This document shows positions 50,368-61,851 of a DNA stretch of 64,000 bases, one piece after another. A program made the translations under genes and the position numbers. Position 1 is the stretch's first letter. Every line of letters begins with the position of its first letter. Origin of the DNA: Tetmemena sp. SeJ-2015 (taxonomy: Eukaryota; Ciliophora; Spirotrichea; Sporadotrichida; Oxytrichidae); assembly GCA_027382625.1 (NCBI GenBank), contig JAJKFJ010020688.1, positions 62,001 through 126,000 of the forward strand. Direction: 5' to 3'. The notes below the pieces were generated by a model. It did no database searches. It was not told where the DNA came from and saw nothing but the letters and a program-made list of their open reading frames with translations.

Positions 50368-50877
50368 ATGAAGCATACTCTCAGCAAGAATCCTACCAAA
50401 GAAGACTTGGAGTTTCAGCCCTCTTATCCTTTCTACCCTCAGCCTCATGCTATCGGCTTCCTTCCTCAGAATCCATAATCTTTAACCAGTGGAGATTAAG
50501 GGAACTCAGCTTTAAATTCACCACCCTCCCTTTCACCTACATCTCCTAAGGATCCCTCTTAGCTATAATAGTATGCGAGCAATATAATTCAAAGCGATTT
50601 AGAGGACCCTGACAATATAAACCCTCTTCTTTTGCTATCAACTCAGCAGTCTAGAGATAACATTTATCAACAGAGGTAGTTTCAAAAGCAAACATATGAT
50701 TAGCATTTCTAAAAGGACTTTTTCAATTACTAGCAGTAACAAGATAGCATAAACTCAAATCCTTAACTGAATAAGATACAGTTTAAACTTAGTGAGATGC
50801 AATTAGTTAACCTTGGAGAGGAAGAAATAAGCATAGACTCTCTTGCTTCAAACTAAAGTGAAGATAATTAAAAATGA
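50368..50877 (+). CDS. Small Gln/Ser/Pro-rich hypothetical protein
   Basis: A clean 169-residue frame: MKHTLSKNPTKEDLEFQPSY, PFYPQPHAIGFLPQNPQ, Pro/Ser-rich middle, Gln-rich stretch, and NKIQFKLSEMQLVNLGEEEI near the end; TGA 50875-50877. No intron or IES is needed. Eleven or more TAA/TAG Gln codons show it was missed by a standard-code reading. No family recognised. It sits divergently close to the MFS gene. Confidence 0.6.
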
Positions 50878-51107
50878 AAAGGCCGTAGTAACAGAAAGAT
50901 TAATTATCAGCAAGTATATTTCTTCTAATTTGATGATATATTCAAATAATTGATTAGAAGAAATATAGAGATGATAATAATTATAAGAATGTGATATTTA
51001 CCGACAAGTTCCTTTTCAAATCAAAATTACTTAAGAATCTGATGTTATTTTTCTATTAAGAGCGACCTTAATTCCAGAAAAATACCCCTCTATATCTAAA
51101 GGCGTTT

Positions 51108-52440
51108 TCACTGTGTCTTTTTAGAGTCGGCTGGCTGCTTGGTTGAACTTGTTTTCTTGGATTTAAAGATCATCCTAATTAGAGTGTTGGTTATTAGGTA
51201 GAACCAATAGTAGTTAAAACATATAAATAAAAGAATGAGAGTTGAGGAATAAGGCGAGGAGCTAAGAGACGAACATGATATAAATGCCAATCTTATCTAA
51301 CTGGCTTACTTCCTTGACCTCTGCATACTGACCCGTTTTCTCAGCCTGAATAATAGTTAGTACATGAGAATTATAATAAGAATAGACGAATGGTTTGGGG
51401 ATTCAACTTACAAAGCCAAGAGTTTGAGTGTAGTGATAGAAAGTGGCGTAAGTGAAATAGGAGAAGTACAGGAATCTTCCAATCAGGAAAGTCAAAAAGA
51501 AGAAAGCGTTGTTGATATTATATCGTATTTTTCGAATGAGATCAATATTATAAATTTGATCACTTGTAGGAATGTGTCTGAAAGCTTGTGTATGTAGAGG
51601 AACTGTCTGTAGTGCATGAAAGGTGATGATAAACCTTAAGTAAGTATTAATCAAATTGAGTTTTATAATTCGAATCTATTTCAACCGCGATGATTCCCAT
51701 AGATATGTTAGGGCATGCTTTGTAGGGACTCACGAGGACTAGATAGTAGCAGAAAATTCCCAGAGTGTGGTGCAAATAAGTTTACATTCCCAGAGCTGTG
51801 AAATCGTTCCTATAGTAAAGTTAGCTTTCATCATTTTTCTATCTTCAATACTTTACATATAAATAAGAGTATGTAGTCTTAACTTACATGAGAAAGAGAG
51901 CAACTCCAAAGTCAAAGATGAAGTAGCCGCAAGATATTAGGTTTTAGATTTCTGATATCTGCAGTGGTATTTCTAGACATTATTGATCAGTAAATGTGAA
52001 AGATCCCTTCTTTTAACTATACCACATCATCAGACAAAGTACCTCTTGATTTAAAACATTCTGAATACTCATTCATCAAACTCTATGTCCTACTTACCAA
52101 CCGAAGAATGTGCCATAGATGGCGAGGTATGAAACTATCACTGCATGGATGATGGATGTGTATCTACCTGCATACTCTGCCTTTTTCCTGAATGACATTT
52201 CTCTGAATATGCGATTAGCAGCCACAAGAAACACAAAGCATAGGATGTATACAGCTGACCACCATCCCACTAAGAGTAGCACATCTTTCTAGTATTCTGC
52301 TGCTTTGTGAGGACCAGTTTGTGCTGGGGTGTTTGCGAATTCTATCCATTGGCTGTAGCTTTTCAAGCTTTGAAGTTGATTTTCTCTTCCATATAATTTC
52401 AATTGCAAATTTAATGATAAAATTGATTGAGCATCTTTAA
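51108..52440 (-). CDS. TLC-domain membrane protein (TLCD4/TMEM56-like)
   Basis: Order on the minus strand: ENQLQSLKSYSQWIEFANTP, VLLLVGWWSAVYILCFVFLV (TM), AANRIFREMSFRKKAEYAGR then YTSIIHAVIVSYLAIYGTFF, FIFDFGVALFLM followed by GTAAGT, HHTLGIFCYYLVLVSPYKAC, further TM segments (FFFLTFLIGRFLYFSYFTYA) and a basic C-terminus SSTKQPADSKKTQ, TGA 51108-51110. The RxxSFRKK...R..S..HA pattern and the HH in the fourth helix are typical of TRAM-LAG1-CLN8 proteins such as TLCD4; role is membrane lipid related. Several introns or IESs split it. The start lies near 52430 and is not defined. Confidence 0.65.
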
Positions 52441-52846
52441 AGTGACTAGAGAATTTATAATTAATATCTTTGGAGTTATTATTTTAGTGTATTAGCGGGC
52501 TATGGTCGTCACTACATGTGATAAACTTTGCTACAAACAGCTAGAAATTAAAACTGAGTCCTTTTCTATACTAATTTTAAGTTATTTTTAGAGTAAATAC
52601 CTCTCTTTTATTTAAATTTATAGGCCTGAACTAAGGCACAAATCAATTTAGGTGGAATTATAAGTGTGATTGTCAAAATATTATACTTTTTAATGGAAGG
52701 TGTACTAGCAAAGGTTATAAACATGTAAAATGGATTTTTAAAAATGAGTCTTCTAAAATTTATTAGTTTAAGGTCGATCGAACGAGTTGCGGATTAGATA
52801 ACTAGGAAGAGATCTCTGCTATTACAGTGGTACCAATAGCAGCACG

Positions 52847-54112
52847 ATGACGCACTAGGTAGAGCAATTAAACATTTTACTACATTTTCTCTTTAAAAGT
52901 TTAAGAGAGGTGGTGGGAGTAGACAAATTTGGGAACAAGTACTACTAGTACTACAGTTACCACGGCCTCCCCACCAAGCGAATGGTTTTCTACAAGTTCT
53001 TTTCAACTAACTAGTTCCACATCGATCCACACTTCGTTGGCTGGCTTAATCGCCAAGATTCTCTCCCGCCCACTCCTGAAGAATTGGAATAGATGTATCT
53101 CAAACATGATGCCTTCCTTGAGCGGGCACTTATTTCTGAGATAAGTCTTATAGATTTCGTTTGTAAAGTTATTTTTCTAGCAATAATTGGGATGAGGAGC
53201 AGAAAGTGCTGATCGAGGAATATCAGAAATAAAAGAAAGCACTATAAGATAAGTACGAGCGAGAGAAATTCTAGTTGCTAGAGGAGGGGGATGCAGTTTT
53301 CAAGCTTGAGAATTGGGTTCCTGGCTCTAAGCCTCCATCTCAGCAAGATACCACAACCTAAGTGGAGTCTTCCTCTACTTAGATAGTAGAAATTTCAGAC
53401 TTAGACTAACTCGAGAGGGAAATTTTAACACAGTGTATCTATTGTTAGAGAGATTGTACTTTGAAGAGTATGAGAGGATCAAAATTAAGGACAAAGAAAG
53501 AAACAAGGATTTCAATTAGTTGGCTTATGAAGAACTGAAGCTGGCCAAGTACTACTTCAACTAACTTCGGACGCAGCAAAAGCTAGAGCTGCTTGAAGAA
53601 CAGAGAAAATAGGCCAAATAGAAGATTAACCTCTAAACTCAAGATCAAACTGAATCTAAGGGCACTCAAATTATAAATGAGATTTCAATTTTACTGACAC
53701 TAAGGAGAATCAACTAGAAGTAAAAGAAGAGCAGGTGGAAGGAGCAGTAGCTGAAAGTGTGGGGCAGTAGAGGATTATGTAGAAAAGAATCAACGATGCT
53801 AAGCTAAAGAACGAGTCCGTGGAGAGGATGGAGTAGCTGAGGAAAGCGAAGAGAGCTGACTTAGAGTCAAACCGCTATGCGACTTTCAGAAATGAGTTCA
53901 GAGATATCTTTGAAGAGGTGCTAGAGAAGAAAGCAAGAGCTGCTCAAGAAGAGGAAAACTCAAGGGAAAAGAATCCTAATACTCCAGAGACTAAGGTTGA
54001 AGAAATGCAATTTGTAAGCATGGAAAGCGATAGTTAAAGGGAGGCTCAAAATTCTGAGCAGTCTTAATTTTAATTTAATGACAGAAGATAATTCCTATTC
54101 TAGTTGAGGTGA
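52847..54112 (+). CDS. NDUFAF2: NDUFAF2/B17.2L-like complex I assembly factor with long coiled-coil tail
   Basis: MTHQVEQLNILLHFLFKSLR, then EVVGVDKFGNKYYQYY (the GxDxFGNKYY signature of NDUFA12/NDUFAF2), HIDPHFVGWLNRQDSLPPTP, PEELEQMYLKHDAFLERALI and FKLENWVPGSKPPSQQ, the NDUFAF2-type C-terminal motif. Instead of ending there, the frame continues for about 200 more residues of Lys/Glu/Gln coiled coil (LERLYFEEYERIKIKDKERN; FRDIFEEVLEKKARAAQEEE), TGA 54110-54112. NDUFAF2 assists late assembly of mitochondrial complex I. Three IESs with pointers TTTCT, GAGAG and GAGA interrupt it and all joins are in frame, so the tail is truly fused at the germline level. Confidence 0.8.
53133..53178 (+). other. 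IES, pointer TTTCT
   Basis: TTTCT at 53133-53137 and 53174-53178. Excision joins FLERALIS to SNNWDEEQKVLIEEYQ in frame and removes a TGA. Confidence 0.8.
53413..53452 (+). other. IES, pointer GAGAG
   Basis: GAGAG at 53413-53417 and 53448-53452. Excision joins EISDLDQLE to RLYFEEYERIKIKDKE in frame. Confidence 0.75.
53679..53708 (+). other. IES, pointer GAGA
   Basis: GAGA at 53679-53682 and 53705-53708. Excision joins SKGTQIINE to NQLEVKEEQVEGAVAE in frame. Confidence 0.7.
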
Positions 54113-54672
54113 TTGATTTGGTAATAAAGTGGGAAATTAATCAAAATGTAAACATATATCGATTTAGCACAGCACATTTCTAAAAAGCCTAGTCACTCAT
54201 CATCTAGTAACGTAAATGGAGAAAAGTAAAAGCGAAAATCTCCCATTCAACTTGCATGAGACAGAACTTAATGACGAGTAGAAAATCCTTGCCAGTGAAC
54301 ATACCAATGCTGAGTCAGGCTTCATAAAGTTAATTTAAAACTAAACAGAATTAATGTTAATAAATATTCTAAAATATTAAGAACAGTAGGAATAATGTTA
54401 TTTTTTGAAACAATTTTTTTAATAAATAAAGGTAACTTTTAAGAGACTCCTTTCTTATTTTTTTTTCTTTTTAAAAATATATGTGCTAAAAGTGATTTAA
54501 TAAGAAAGTAATGAATTGGCAAGTATTTTAACTATCTACTTAACTTTTTAAGCTAGAGTAGATTATCTGAATTATTTTAACTTTTAAATTGCCTAATAAA
54601 TATTTTTAGTCCCTTAACATTTATATCTTAATCTAAATAAAGTTCGAAGTTATTAGAGATCAAATTCTGCAT

Positions 54673-55854
54673 ATGTTTTACGATGATGAGCCACTAGAGG
54701 CTTTTCGGCTTCTTTAAATTCTAGGTTAGTATTGTCATTCCTTTCTGATGCCTATCTTGTGCTTTTCTCATATCTTGATCACAATTTAGCCTTATACTCA
54801 ACCTTTATTATAGAAAAGGCTTTCGAAAAATTAGAAGTAGAGTACTGTGGAACAAAAACCGGACCAGTCCTGTTCGAGTAATTCATTTCTAGTCCTGAGG
54901 TGGTGGCATTGAAAAAGGATGTGCAAGTTTTGGAGTACTTCTTCCACGAGCTCAACTAAGTGGATATGAGTGGTTGGACGAGACACACAGACAAAGAGGA
55001 CTTCAAGATTTATTATCGCCAAGAGAAAGGCATGAAAGGGATAACACTATTTCTAGAGGCACATTTTAACGCTCCTTTGATGAATCTAAATATCTTATTA
55101 TAATTTACTTTCATTTGTTAACGAAGAATCTATTCTCAGTATTTGCAGAGTGTCAGCTGTTTAATGAATGGGTGCCTATGACTAGAAAATCAGAGATTGT
55201 AGCGAGCGTTTCTCATCTGAGGAAGTTGGCTTATTTCAGAATGGGGATGCTTTGGCCTATGCATGATAGAGAGATGTACCTGCAAGCATGTGGAATTGCT
55301 CTGAAATAGCAGAAAGCCTGTATTCTGACTCTTCATACATCATTTTAGGAGCAAATCAATTTCATTTTTAAGGTGACTCTAAGTTCATTTAAAGGAGATG
55401 ACTGGTTTGGGACAAAGCTGCACCGCAACCCCAAATACGTTGAAAACGATATCCACAAGGCATTTATATATGCTCAAGTTATAGACGAAAACAGGTGCAT
55501 GATAAGGAAGATAGTTAATCACTAAAAATGAAGATTTTCATTTTTTAATTCAAAATAATTTAAATGCTGACCCACATCTCGATTTCATCCCACAGAAACT
55601 CATTATAGATAAGATAATTTCTTATTTCAATTATAAAGTGCTCAGATATTCGCAATAACTGGGGCATAAAGAATGTGATTGGCATTTTCCTAAAGCAGAT
55701 AGCACACAGATGTGAGAACCTGCCTTCAGAGTACTTGCGCTTGCAAGAAGAAAAGAAAGATTTATATCAAGCCATCGACAGGAAGATCTGCTCTGTATAT
55801 AAGAATCAAGAAGAAGATGGCTAGAAGAAGAGCTAAAAGGCAAAAGGACATTGA
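54673..55854 (+). CDS. START-like lipid-binding domain protein, copy 1 (tentative)
   Basis: Possible start MFYDDEPLEAFRLL, an intron, then GPVLFEQFISSPEVVALKKD, VDMSGWTRHTDKEDFKIYY, FLEAHFNAPLMNL-FSVFAEC, QLFNEWVPMTRKSEIVASVS, LAYFRMGMLWPMHDREMYL, WFGTKLHRNPKYVENDI, DPHLDFIPQKLIIDKI, ENLPSEYLRLQEEKKDLYQA; TGA 55852-55854. The pattern W...Y..E......F.EW.P......WP...RE and a late P..lIp-helix is that of START domains. It is a diverged neighbour of the gene at 56337-57739. Assignment is by pattern, not by a specific ortholog. At least two interruptions (an IES at 55083-55132 and one near 55525-55570). Confidence 0.55.
55083..55132 (+). other. IES, pointer AATCTA
   Basis: AATCTA at 55083-55088 and 55127-55132. 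Excision joins HFNAPLMNL to FSVFAECQLFNEWVP in frame. Confidence 0.82.
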
Positions 55855-56336
55855 AAAATGAGCATAGATAAGACATACAAGGGTCATTCTCATAATAAGA
55901 TTTAATATGAAAATTCCGAACTATATTTGTGGATAAGTGGTTGCTACGTAGAGAAATTTCAAATTTTAATAGTATCCAAAATTGTAATTGTAACCTAGGA
56001 AATCCTATTCATAATCTTGTAATTCTATACATGCATAGATGAATAGCTATTTCAAATTTATATGAAAGTAAAAACTCGTTTAAATAATTCAATCTCTTTA
56101 TTTTTTGACTAAATTATATATGTAACTCGAATAAGTACGTAAGCCATGATATCCCTAAAATTGTTAAAAAATTTGCCAAGAAGTTTCTTAAATTATTGGC
56201 CAAAAAAATTTAATTGAGTATATGTAAGCTCTTTAATCTTTATTTTAGGAATAAAGCAATTAATTATTAATAAATCCTCATTAAGGCAAACTTGATAAAA
56301 TAACCTTGTCATCACCACCACTACTACTTGACGTCA

Positions 56337-57739
56337 ATGAGAAATATTCTCACTCCTTGCTTAGGAATTTTTCTATTCCTCTTAACAATCTTAAATAAGC
56401 CACAGGGCAGTCAAGGTATTACGTTAGCTGATAGGCTGTAAGTAAATTTTTAAAGTATTAAAGTTTAATCTTGAACTCAAGATGTCAACTTTCTCACTTT
56501 TGTAATAGAGAAGCATCGAATGTATTTATTACAAAAATTGTAATGACAATAGTTTACTTTGATATATCATGATTGAGAAATAAGGCAGATTAATCAGACA
56601 GCACAGGGCACGATTGCAATCACACCGAGTAATAAGCTGAGGAGATGGTGTTTGAGGATGTAGCAGCCGAAATAGAAAGCTTGTTCTAATAAGACTACAC
56701 CTACGAGGCGTTCACTCTGTTAGATAAACTCAGTAAGTGGGGATAAGAAAATATATGCTGTCTAAACTTGCTATGAAGCTCCTATGCACAGCTTTTTGAA
56801 GAGAGCTCGTTTGAAATATAAGAATTTAACTTTATTCCTATAATATAGAATAGTCAAGGCAGGCTGATAAACTCATTTTCAAGAGCGATGCTCCACAAGG
56901 AAAGTGCAACAGAGATGTTCACATTATAAAAATCTTAAGACTGAAATCCCCCTATTAAATTTAATGTGTATGAAGATTTCATGAGCTCTGTTATGGTGGA
57001 GAAACTCTGGTCAAATAAAGAGGTGTTTGATATGAGATATCCTCAGCTTCATAGTACCGATGGGTGGGACTTATTTGTGACAGAGGACATTAAGAAAATT
57101 TATTTCCGCAAAGAGCCCGGCTTTAAGGTAGTAACTCAGTACCTAGAAACTACTATAGATGCTTCTTACGAGAATGTGATGACGCTGCTGATGGAGGTGG
57201 ATCTCTTCAAAGAATGGATCCCCCTTGTGAGTGAGGCAAAACTGAGAGGGTAGAATAGTCAGTTCAGATAATACCTATACCAAAAGTTTAACGCGCCTTG
57301 GCCCATGAAGGGGAGAGAAGTACACGTTGAGGTCACAGGCTATATGTTGCCATTCGAGAACGCCTTCGTTTACACATTTAATACCATATAAGACGAGGTC
57401 TGGTTTGGGCAGCCTGTCAAGAAAGACAAGGGTTTAAGTGAACTTGTATTTAATAAGGCACTTGGCTACATTAAGCCGCTCGGGCCTAATCAGACGCTCT
57501 TTAAATTTATTCTCAACTCCGACCCCTAACTTGACTATGTGCCACCAGGTATAATAGATTGGGGAATAAAGACTGTATCGGGAGGCTTCATAGACTATTT
57601 GGTCAGGCAATGTACCGACCTCCCTCGCGCTCATAAGAAGAAGCTTAAGACTAAGAAAGCAGAATATGACAAGATTTTTGAATATCTGGCGAAGCTGTCG
57701 AGCGGGTATGCATAAGAGGACACAATAAACATCGTATGA
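56337..57739 (+). CDS. START-like lipid-binding domain protein, copy 2 (tentative)
   Basis: ATG at 56337 gives MRNILTPCLGIFLFLLTIL, a signal-peptide-like N-terminus, before a possible intron. The main frame: FEDVAAEIESLFQQDYTYEA, FTLLDKLSKWG, VYEDFMSSVMVEKLWSNKEV, HSTDGWDLFVTEDIKKIYFR, ETTIDASYENVMTLLMEVDL, FKEWIPLVSEAKLRG, FNAPWPMKGREVHVEVTGYM, NQTLFKFILNSDPQLDYVPP, GIIDWGIKTVSGGFIDYLVR; TGA 57737-57739. DASYENVMTLLMEVDLFKEW and NAPWPMKGRE match the START/SRPBCC layout seen in copy 1, so the pair looks like a tandem duplication. The signal-like exon could belong to another gene. Confidence 0.6.
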
Positions 57740-58601
57740 AGAATGATAAAGGAGGGATATAAAATATAAGAGGCCAAATAATGCTACTTCCAACTAAACT
57801 TCAACCGTATATAAAACATCGAATCGAAGTCAGTATCTATGACGTTATTAGAGGCAGATTATTTCAGATTTTGACGAACTCAGCTTATTTGAAATGAATT
57901 AGCTACCTAATAGCATGGGAGAGTGAGAGAAGGGGAAATTTTAAAAGTTAAGTAGTGATGTCACCCTTTGTGAACTTTGCTTATATTATTGAAAATAAGC
58001 TATTGATTTTGCAATATTTAATATAAAAAAAGAATGAATAAATGTCATTTTGATATCATATTAAATTTTAAGTTTTATTTATTATTTAATTTGCAATTGA
58101 TTCGGCAGTTACTTTCTCTAAAAGCGATCATTTTTCGTCCCATTTGAAACTTGAAGGTAGAGTATAAGTCCTTTTATTGAGTATATAATTCAAAAGAAAT
58201 AACGTTTTTTAATATCAGCCATTGTTACCCCTTCAAAATTCTTAGCATCTCTCTTACTCTTGTTTCGAGAAAATTGAGAGCTCTACCTCATCAAAATTTC
58301 TAAAATCGTCTTTAGCAAATTGATAGCTCAAAGATTATATTTTAAAGCTTATTAAAATTAAAAAGTATGATATGCTAAATTTAAGGTTTTTTAGATTGAA
58401 ATTTTTTTAATATTCTAGTTTCATTATTTATACTTTTCAATCATTCCTATTTTGATAGAATACAAAAATAAACTAGCAGTTATTCAATATCTATTTGCAT
58501 GGATTTGGAGTTGGAATGCAATATCTTAATAATTTATAGATTCTTATATCAATATTCTGGCCCTCAGTAAAAAGATCCATTCAAATTTATTAAAATTTTG
58601 A
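57740..58601. other. AT-rich spacer
   Basis: About 860 bases, strongly AT-rich towards the right, bordering the kinase pointer at 58602. No gene seen. Confidence 0.5.
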
Positions 58602-60295
58602 AAGGATTTACCAAGTGATTATTTTGACGAAATCCAAACTCAGCCCTGTCTGTCTCTCGACCCCATGAGGGTCTATTTGTCTTTTCAAAAGCATAAGTTG
58701 ATAGAGATTCATTTCCAGCGCTTCAAAGACTATGCATTGATTTCTCTTCTTGTGCTTGAATAAAAATGATAATTAAAGATATAGAAAGAGTCTAGGTATC
58801 TGACTATGAATCCCTTCTCATGGTCAATTTTATTTATGACCTTGAGCATATCTATTTCTCTTTTGGCTTACTCTTTACACTCTGGAGTGTCTCTACAATT
58901 TTAATAGCAACCAGTCTCCCCTCTAACTCCAAATCTCTTGCTTAGACCACCAATCCAAATACTCCTTATCCAATTTCAATTTATTTCATCATTAATTCAA
59001 ACTAATATTTAGATTTACTTGATGATTTGATATCTATTGTGAGAATTAAGTCCTTCTTTGCGTACTTAGTTTTGAGCCATTCTATTGACTAACTCTAGGA
59101 AAGTTCTCTGATCCTGTTCTTCTTTTGGAGCTTCTTAATTTTCTAGTAAGTTTGGAGCAACTCTACAGTCATCTTCTTTAAAATACTCACTTGTGGAGTT
59201 GGCTAGTACTCTAACTAGAGCTCATGTTGATTATTTTCTCTGTTGCCTCTTCCATTCCCACATCGCATCTCATTGGGAACTCTCTTTCCATTGTTGATTC
59301 TATGAAATGAGGACTGCTCAGATATTTATAGCACTCTGGTTTAAAGTCAGTCTAAAACCCATTTGCAAACTACTGCTTCTGCTTACTGCTGTTATTACTG
59401 CTGATGTTGGTTCTAAATTCTATGTTGACCTTCACTGTTTTGCCTTTAAGAGAGCATGGCCTGAGTAGTGTTAATGATCTTGGTAGTCTGATCCATGTCT
59501 AGGATCTTATTTCCTTGCGCAAGAGGAGGCCTTGATTAGTTCCCTTGTCTATTGCTCATCAGATTCCTGTCTTAATTTTCCTTCTACTATTCAAACTCTC
59601 GATCTCCTAACTTCATTATCTCCTTGTGCTTGTTCTTGATATTAGGCATCATTATGTTCCCTCCTTTATCTAGTGATTCCTATTCTCCAGAGAGTCCATC
59701 TTAATCGAGTGAGTCTTAGCAATTATACTTTGCATTATTGAAATTCCCCTGAGTAGTCCTTGCTTGTTAAGCTATATCAAGCTGCCTCTTGGTATTCTAC
59801 TACTAGCTTTGGTGTCTTTTAATCAAATCGATATACAATGAGTTGTCCTCCTTCTCTTTGTAGATAAAAGTTCCTTTCCCGCCGTTTACATAACCAAATA
59901 AGAAAAATATTGAGAGTTTAGAAGATCAGGATTCTGAAATTCACCTTCAAACTATTCCAGTGGCTAGTCCAAGCTATCTAGATGCGAAAGTGGCTGTGAT
60001 TAATCAAGGATAAATGAGGAGTCTCTTGACTAAAAGCTTTAGATTGGATGCATTCTGTCTTGCTACCTTATCATCTAGTCAAGTCGGACACCATTCTGCT
60101 TGGTGACTCAGTTACTATCGAATCATGCACGATGAAAGTTTCCTAATTGAGGTTCATTGATTAACTGTTCTTAAGATTGATTCAAAGATTGCTCCTATTT
60201 TCTTCTTGGTCCATCAAGTTTTTGTCTTATAGAATGAAGTTTGCTTTGCCATTTTGGCTTTTGATATAGCAATTGTTGCTATTTTGATCTAGCAT
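58602..60295 (-). CDS. DYRK-family protein kinase, N-terminal region and N-lobe (half of a split gene)
   Basis: From ATG at 60295: MLDQNSNNCYIKSQNGKANF, a long Gln/Asn-rich N-terminus, KYLSSPHFIESTMEREFPMR, MTVELLQTYQKIKKLQK, then the kinase N-lobe: IEIGQGVFGLVVQARDLELE (glycine loop), RLVAIKIVE (VAIK lysine), EQAKREIDMLKVINKIDHE (alpha-C Glu), GFIVRYLDSF-KHKKRNQCIV, FEALEMNLYQLMLLKRQ (DYRK hinge FELLxMNLYxL), LSLDFVKIITWQIL. It ends at pointer TTGGTAAATCCTT (reverse complement at 58602-58614); beyond it the C-lobe is absent. The matching C-lobe starts at 43944 with the same pointer. Small frame changes in the N-terminus and near the alpha-C region mark IESs; one, pointer TTC at 58758-58786, rejoins YLDSF to KHKKRNQC. 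Confidence 0.9.
58758..58786 (-). other. IES in the kinase N-lobe, pointer TTC
   Basis: GAA (TTC on the coding strand) at 58758-58760 and 58784-58786. Excision joins GFIVRYLDSF to KHKKRNQCIVFEALEMNLY, aligning with DYRK [21 protein letters not shown]. Confidence 0.7.
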
Positions 60296-60861
60296 TTCAC
60301 TCCTTTGAAGACTAGATTCATAAATCTTAATTTTAAAATTAAAATTTATAAGAAATGTGTTTTTTTATAATAAAAATACTCAATGTCTGAAAAATAACTT
60401 TAAACAAAATTTTAAATTCTAAACAATTCATATCTATTTTTAATTACTCTATTTAATTGCTAGATTTGTTTATATCACCTTTTTCATGTATATAGCTGAC
60501 TAAAGAAGCTAAGCTGCTCTAGTTTGTTAGTTTATTATGATGAAGCAATTCTACTTGCTACACTTCTTCCATTTTAATCTTAGTAATCACTTATTGCGAA
60601 TTTTTTTTTATCTTGAGTAATGAGATGATGATGGCTATGTTTATTCCTTTTCTCTTTTTTTCAATGATTTAAATTTATATTTAAATTCCATCCCCCTTCG
60701 TTTACAACTACTACCCGTGAAGTGCACACAAAAAAATATTTTAACAAAGAAAGTCTATTTGACTATATATAAACACTTCATCGATCTCGTATGAAGATTA
60801 TTTTCTGATAGAGGGAGTAATTAAATTTAAAGCTCGAATTATTGCAATAGCAAAGATAAAA
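60296..60861. other. AT-rich spacer between divergent genes
   Basis: About 570 bases with T-runs and no ORF; likely the 5' flank of both the kinase N-half and the next gene, or germline-limited DNA. Confidence 0.5.
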
Positions 60862-61851
60862 ATGAATTTTAATAGTTCTAAAAATCAAGCAGACGATTAC
60901 AGAACTGCCTCTAAGAGTTAGTTCTACTCTCCCCTAGTTCAAAGAACAAGTCCACTCCTAGCAAGAGAAGGAAGGTGAGAACAAAGATTTGATCTATGAA
61001 CGCAACAATTATATCAGACTGGATATTTCTAAAGCTTACTGATAAATTGTAGAATGATGACTAGGGAATAAGAAATCAAATGGCAGAAGATATTGACGAT
61101 AAACACGCTTATAGAGAGCTCTGCCTTTTACTTAATCATCCTATTCTTATGGAGGCAAATATAACTTGTAAGTTAATGAAAATTAGTTGTTAAATCTTTA
61201 TCTCTGCTTTTAATCAGATTCTTATCAATTTTCTTTTAGTTTGGAGGGACACTCAATGATCTAGCAAATTTATTATGAAAAATATTTAATAGCATTGTAC
61301 ATTGCAGTATTCGTAGCTGCTGAGTATTCTGGGCAGCTAATATGGAGTTTAATCTACAATAAATACAAGATAAAGTAATCAGCTTTTCAATTTATGACTG
61401 TAATTTAGGAACCTTATGCTTGTTTCTATGTTTTTTGGACTCGTGGGAGCCTTACTTTTTGGATTGAGTGGAACCTATTACGCACAACCAGACACTCAGA
61501 CCACCACTAACTAGTCTATAGTTAGTTAATCTCAAGATCAAATAGGAAATCAAACAAGTTCAAATACTTAAGCTACTCTTTAACTCGTTTAAGAGTCTTC
61601 GAGTGAACTTAACTCAAGAGGTTATAACTTACTAATAAACAAAAATAATTAATCTTATTTCAATTAGCTCATTCTAAGAAGAGAATCTTTATTTTCTAGC
61701 TCTTTTCAATATTCTCTCTTTAAGTAGTAAGGATTTACAAATATATTTATGATGTCAAATTTCTTATTAAGTATTTAATAGAGAGTTTTTAAATTTGAAG
61801 ATTAGTATTAAATATTTGATGATGATCTGGCAAACTCAAAGCTCTCCTGAA
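60862..61851 (+). CDS. Small hypothetical membrane protein
   Basis: ATG at 60862: MNFNSSKNQADDYRTASKSQ, FYSPLVQRTSPLLAREG, then after frame changes DLIYERNNYIRLDISKAY, MAEDIDDKHAYRELCLLLNH, a GTAAGT...TTTTAG intron near 61168-61240, EKYLIALYIAVFVAAEYSGQ (TM), SMFFGLVGALLFGLSGTYYA (TM), a Gln/Ser/Thr-rich tail and FEDQYQIFDDDLANSKLS, TGA 61849-61851. At least two membrane segments. No family recognised. Confidence 0.5.
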
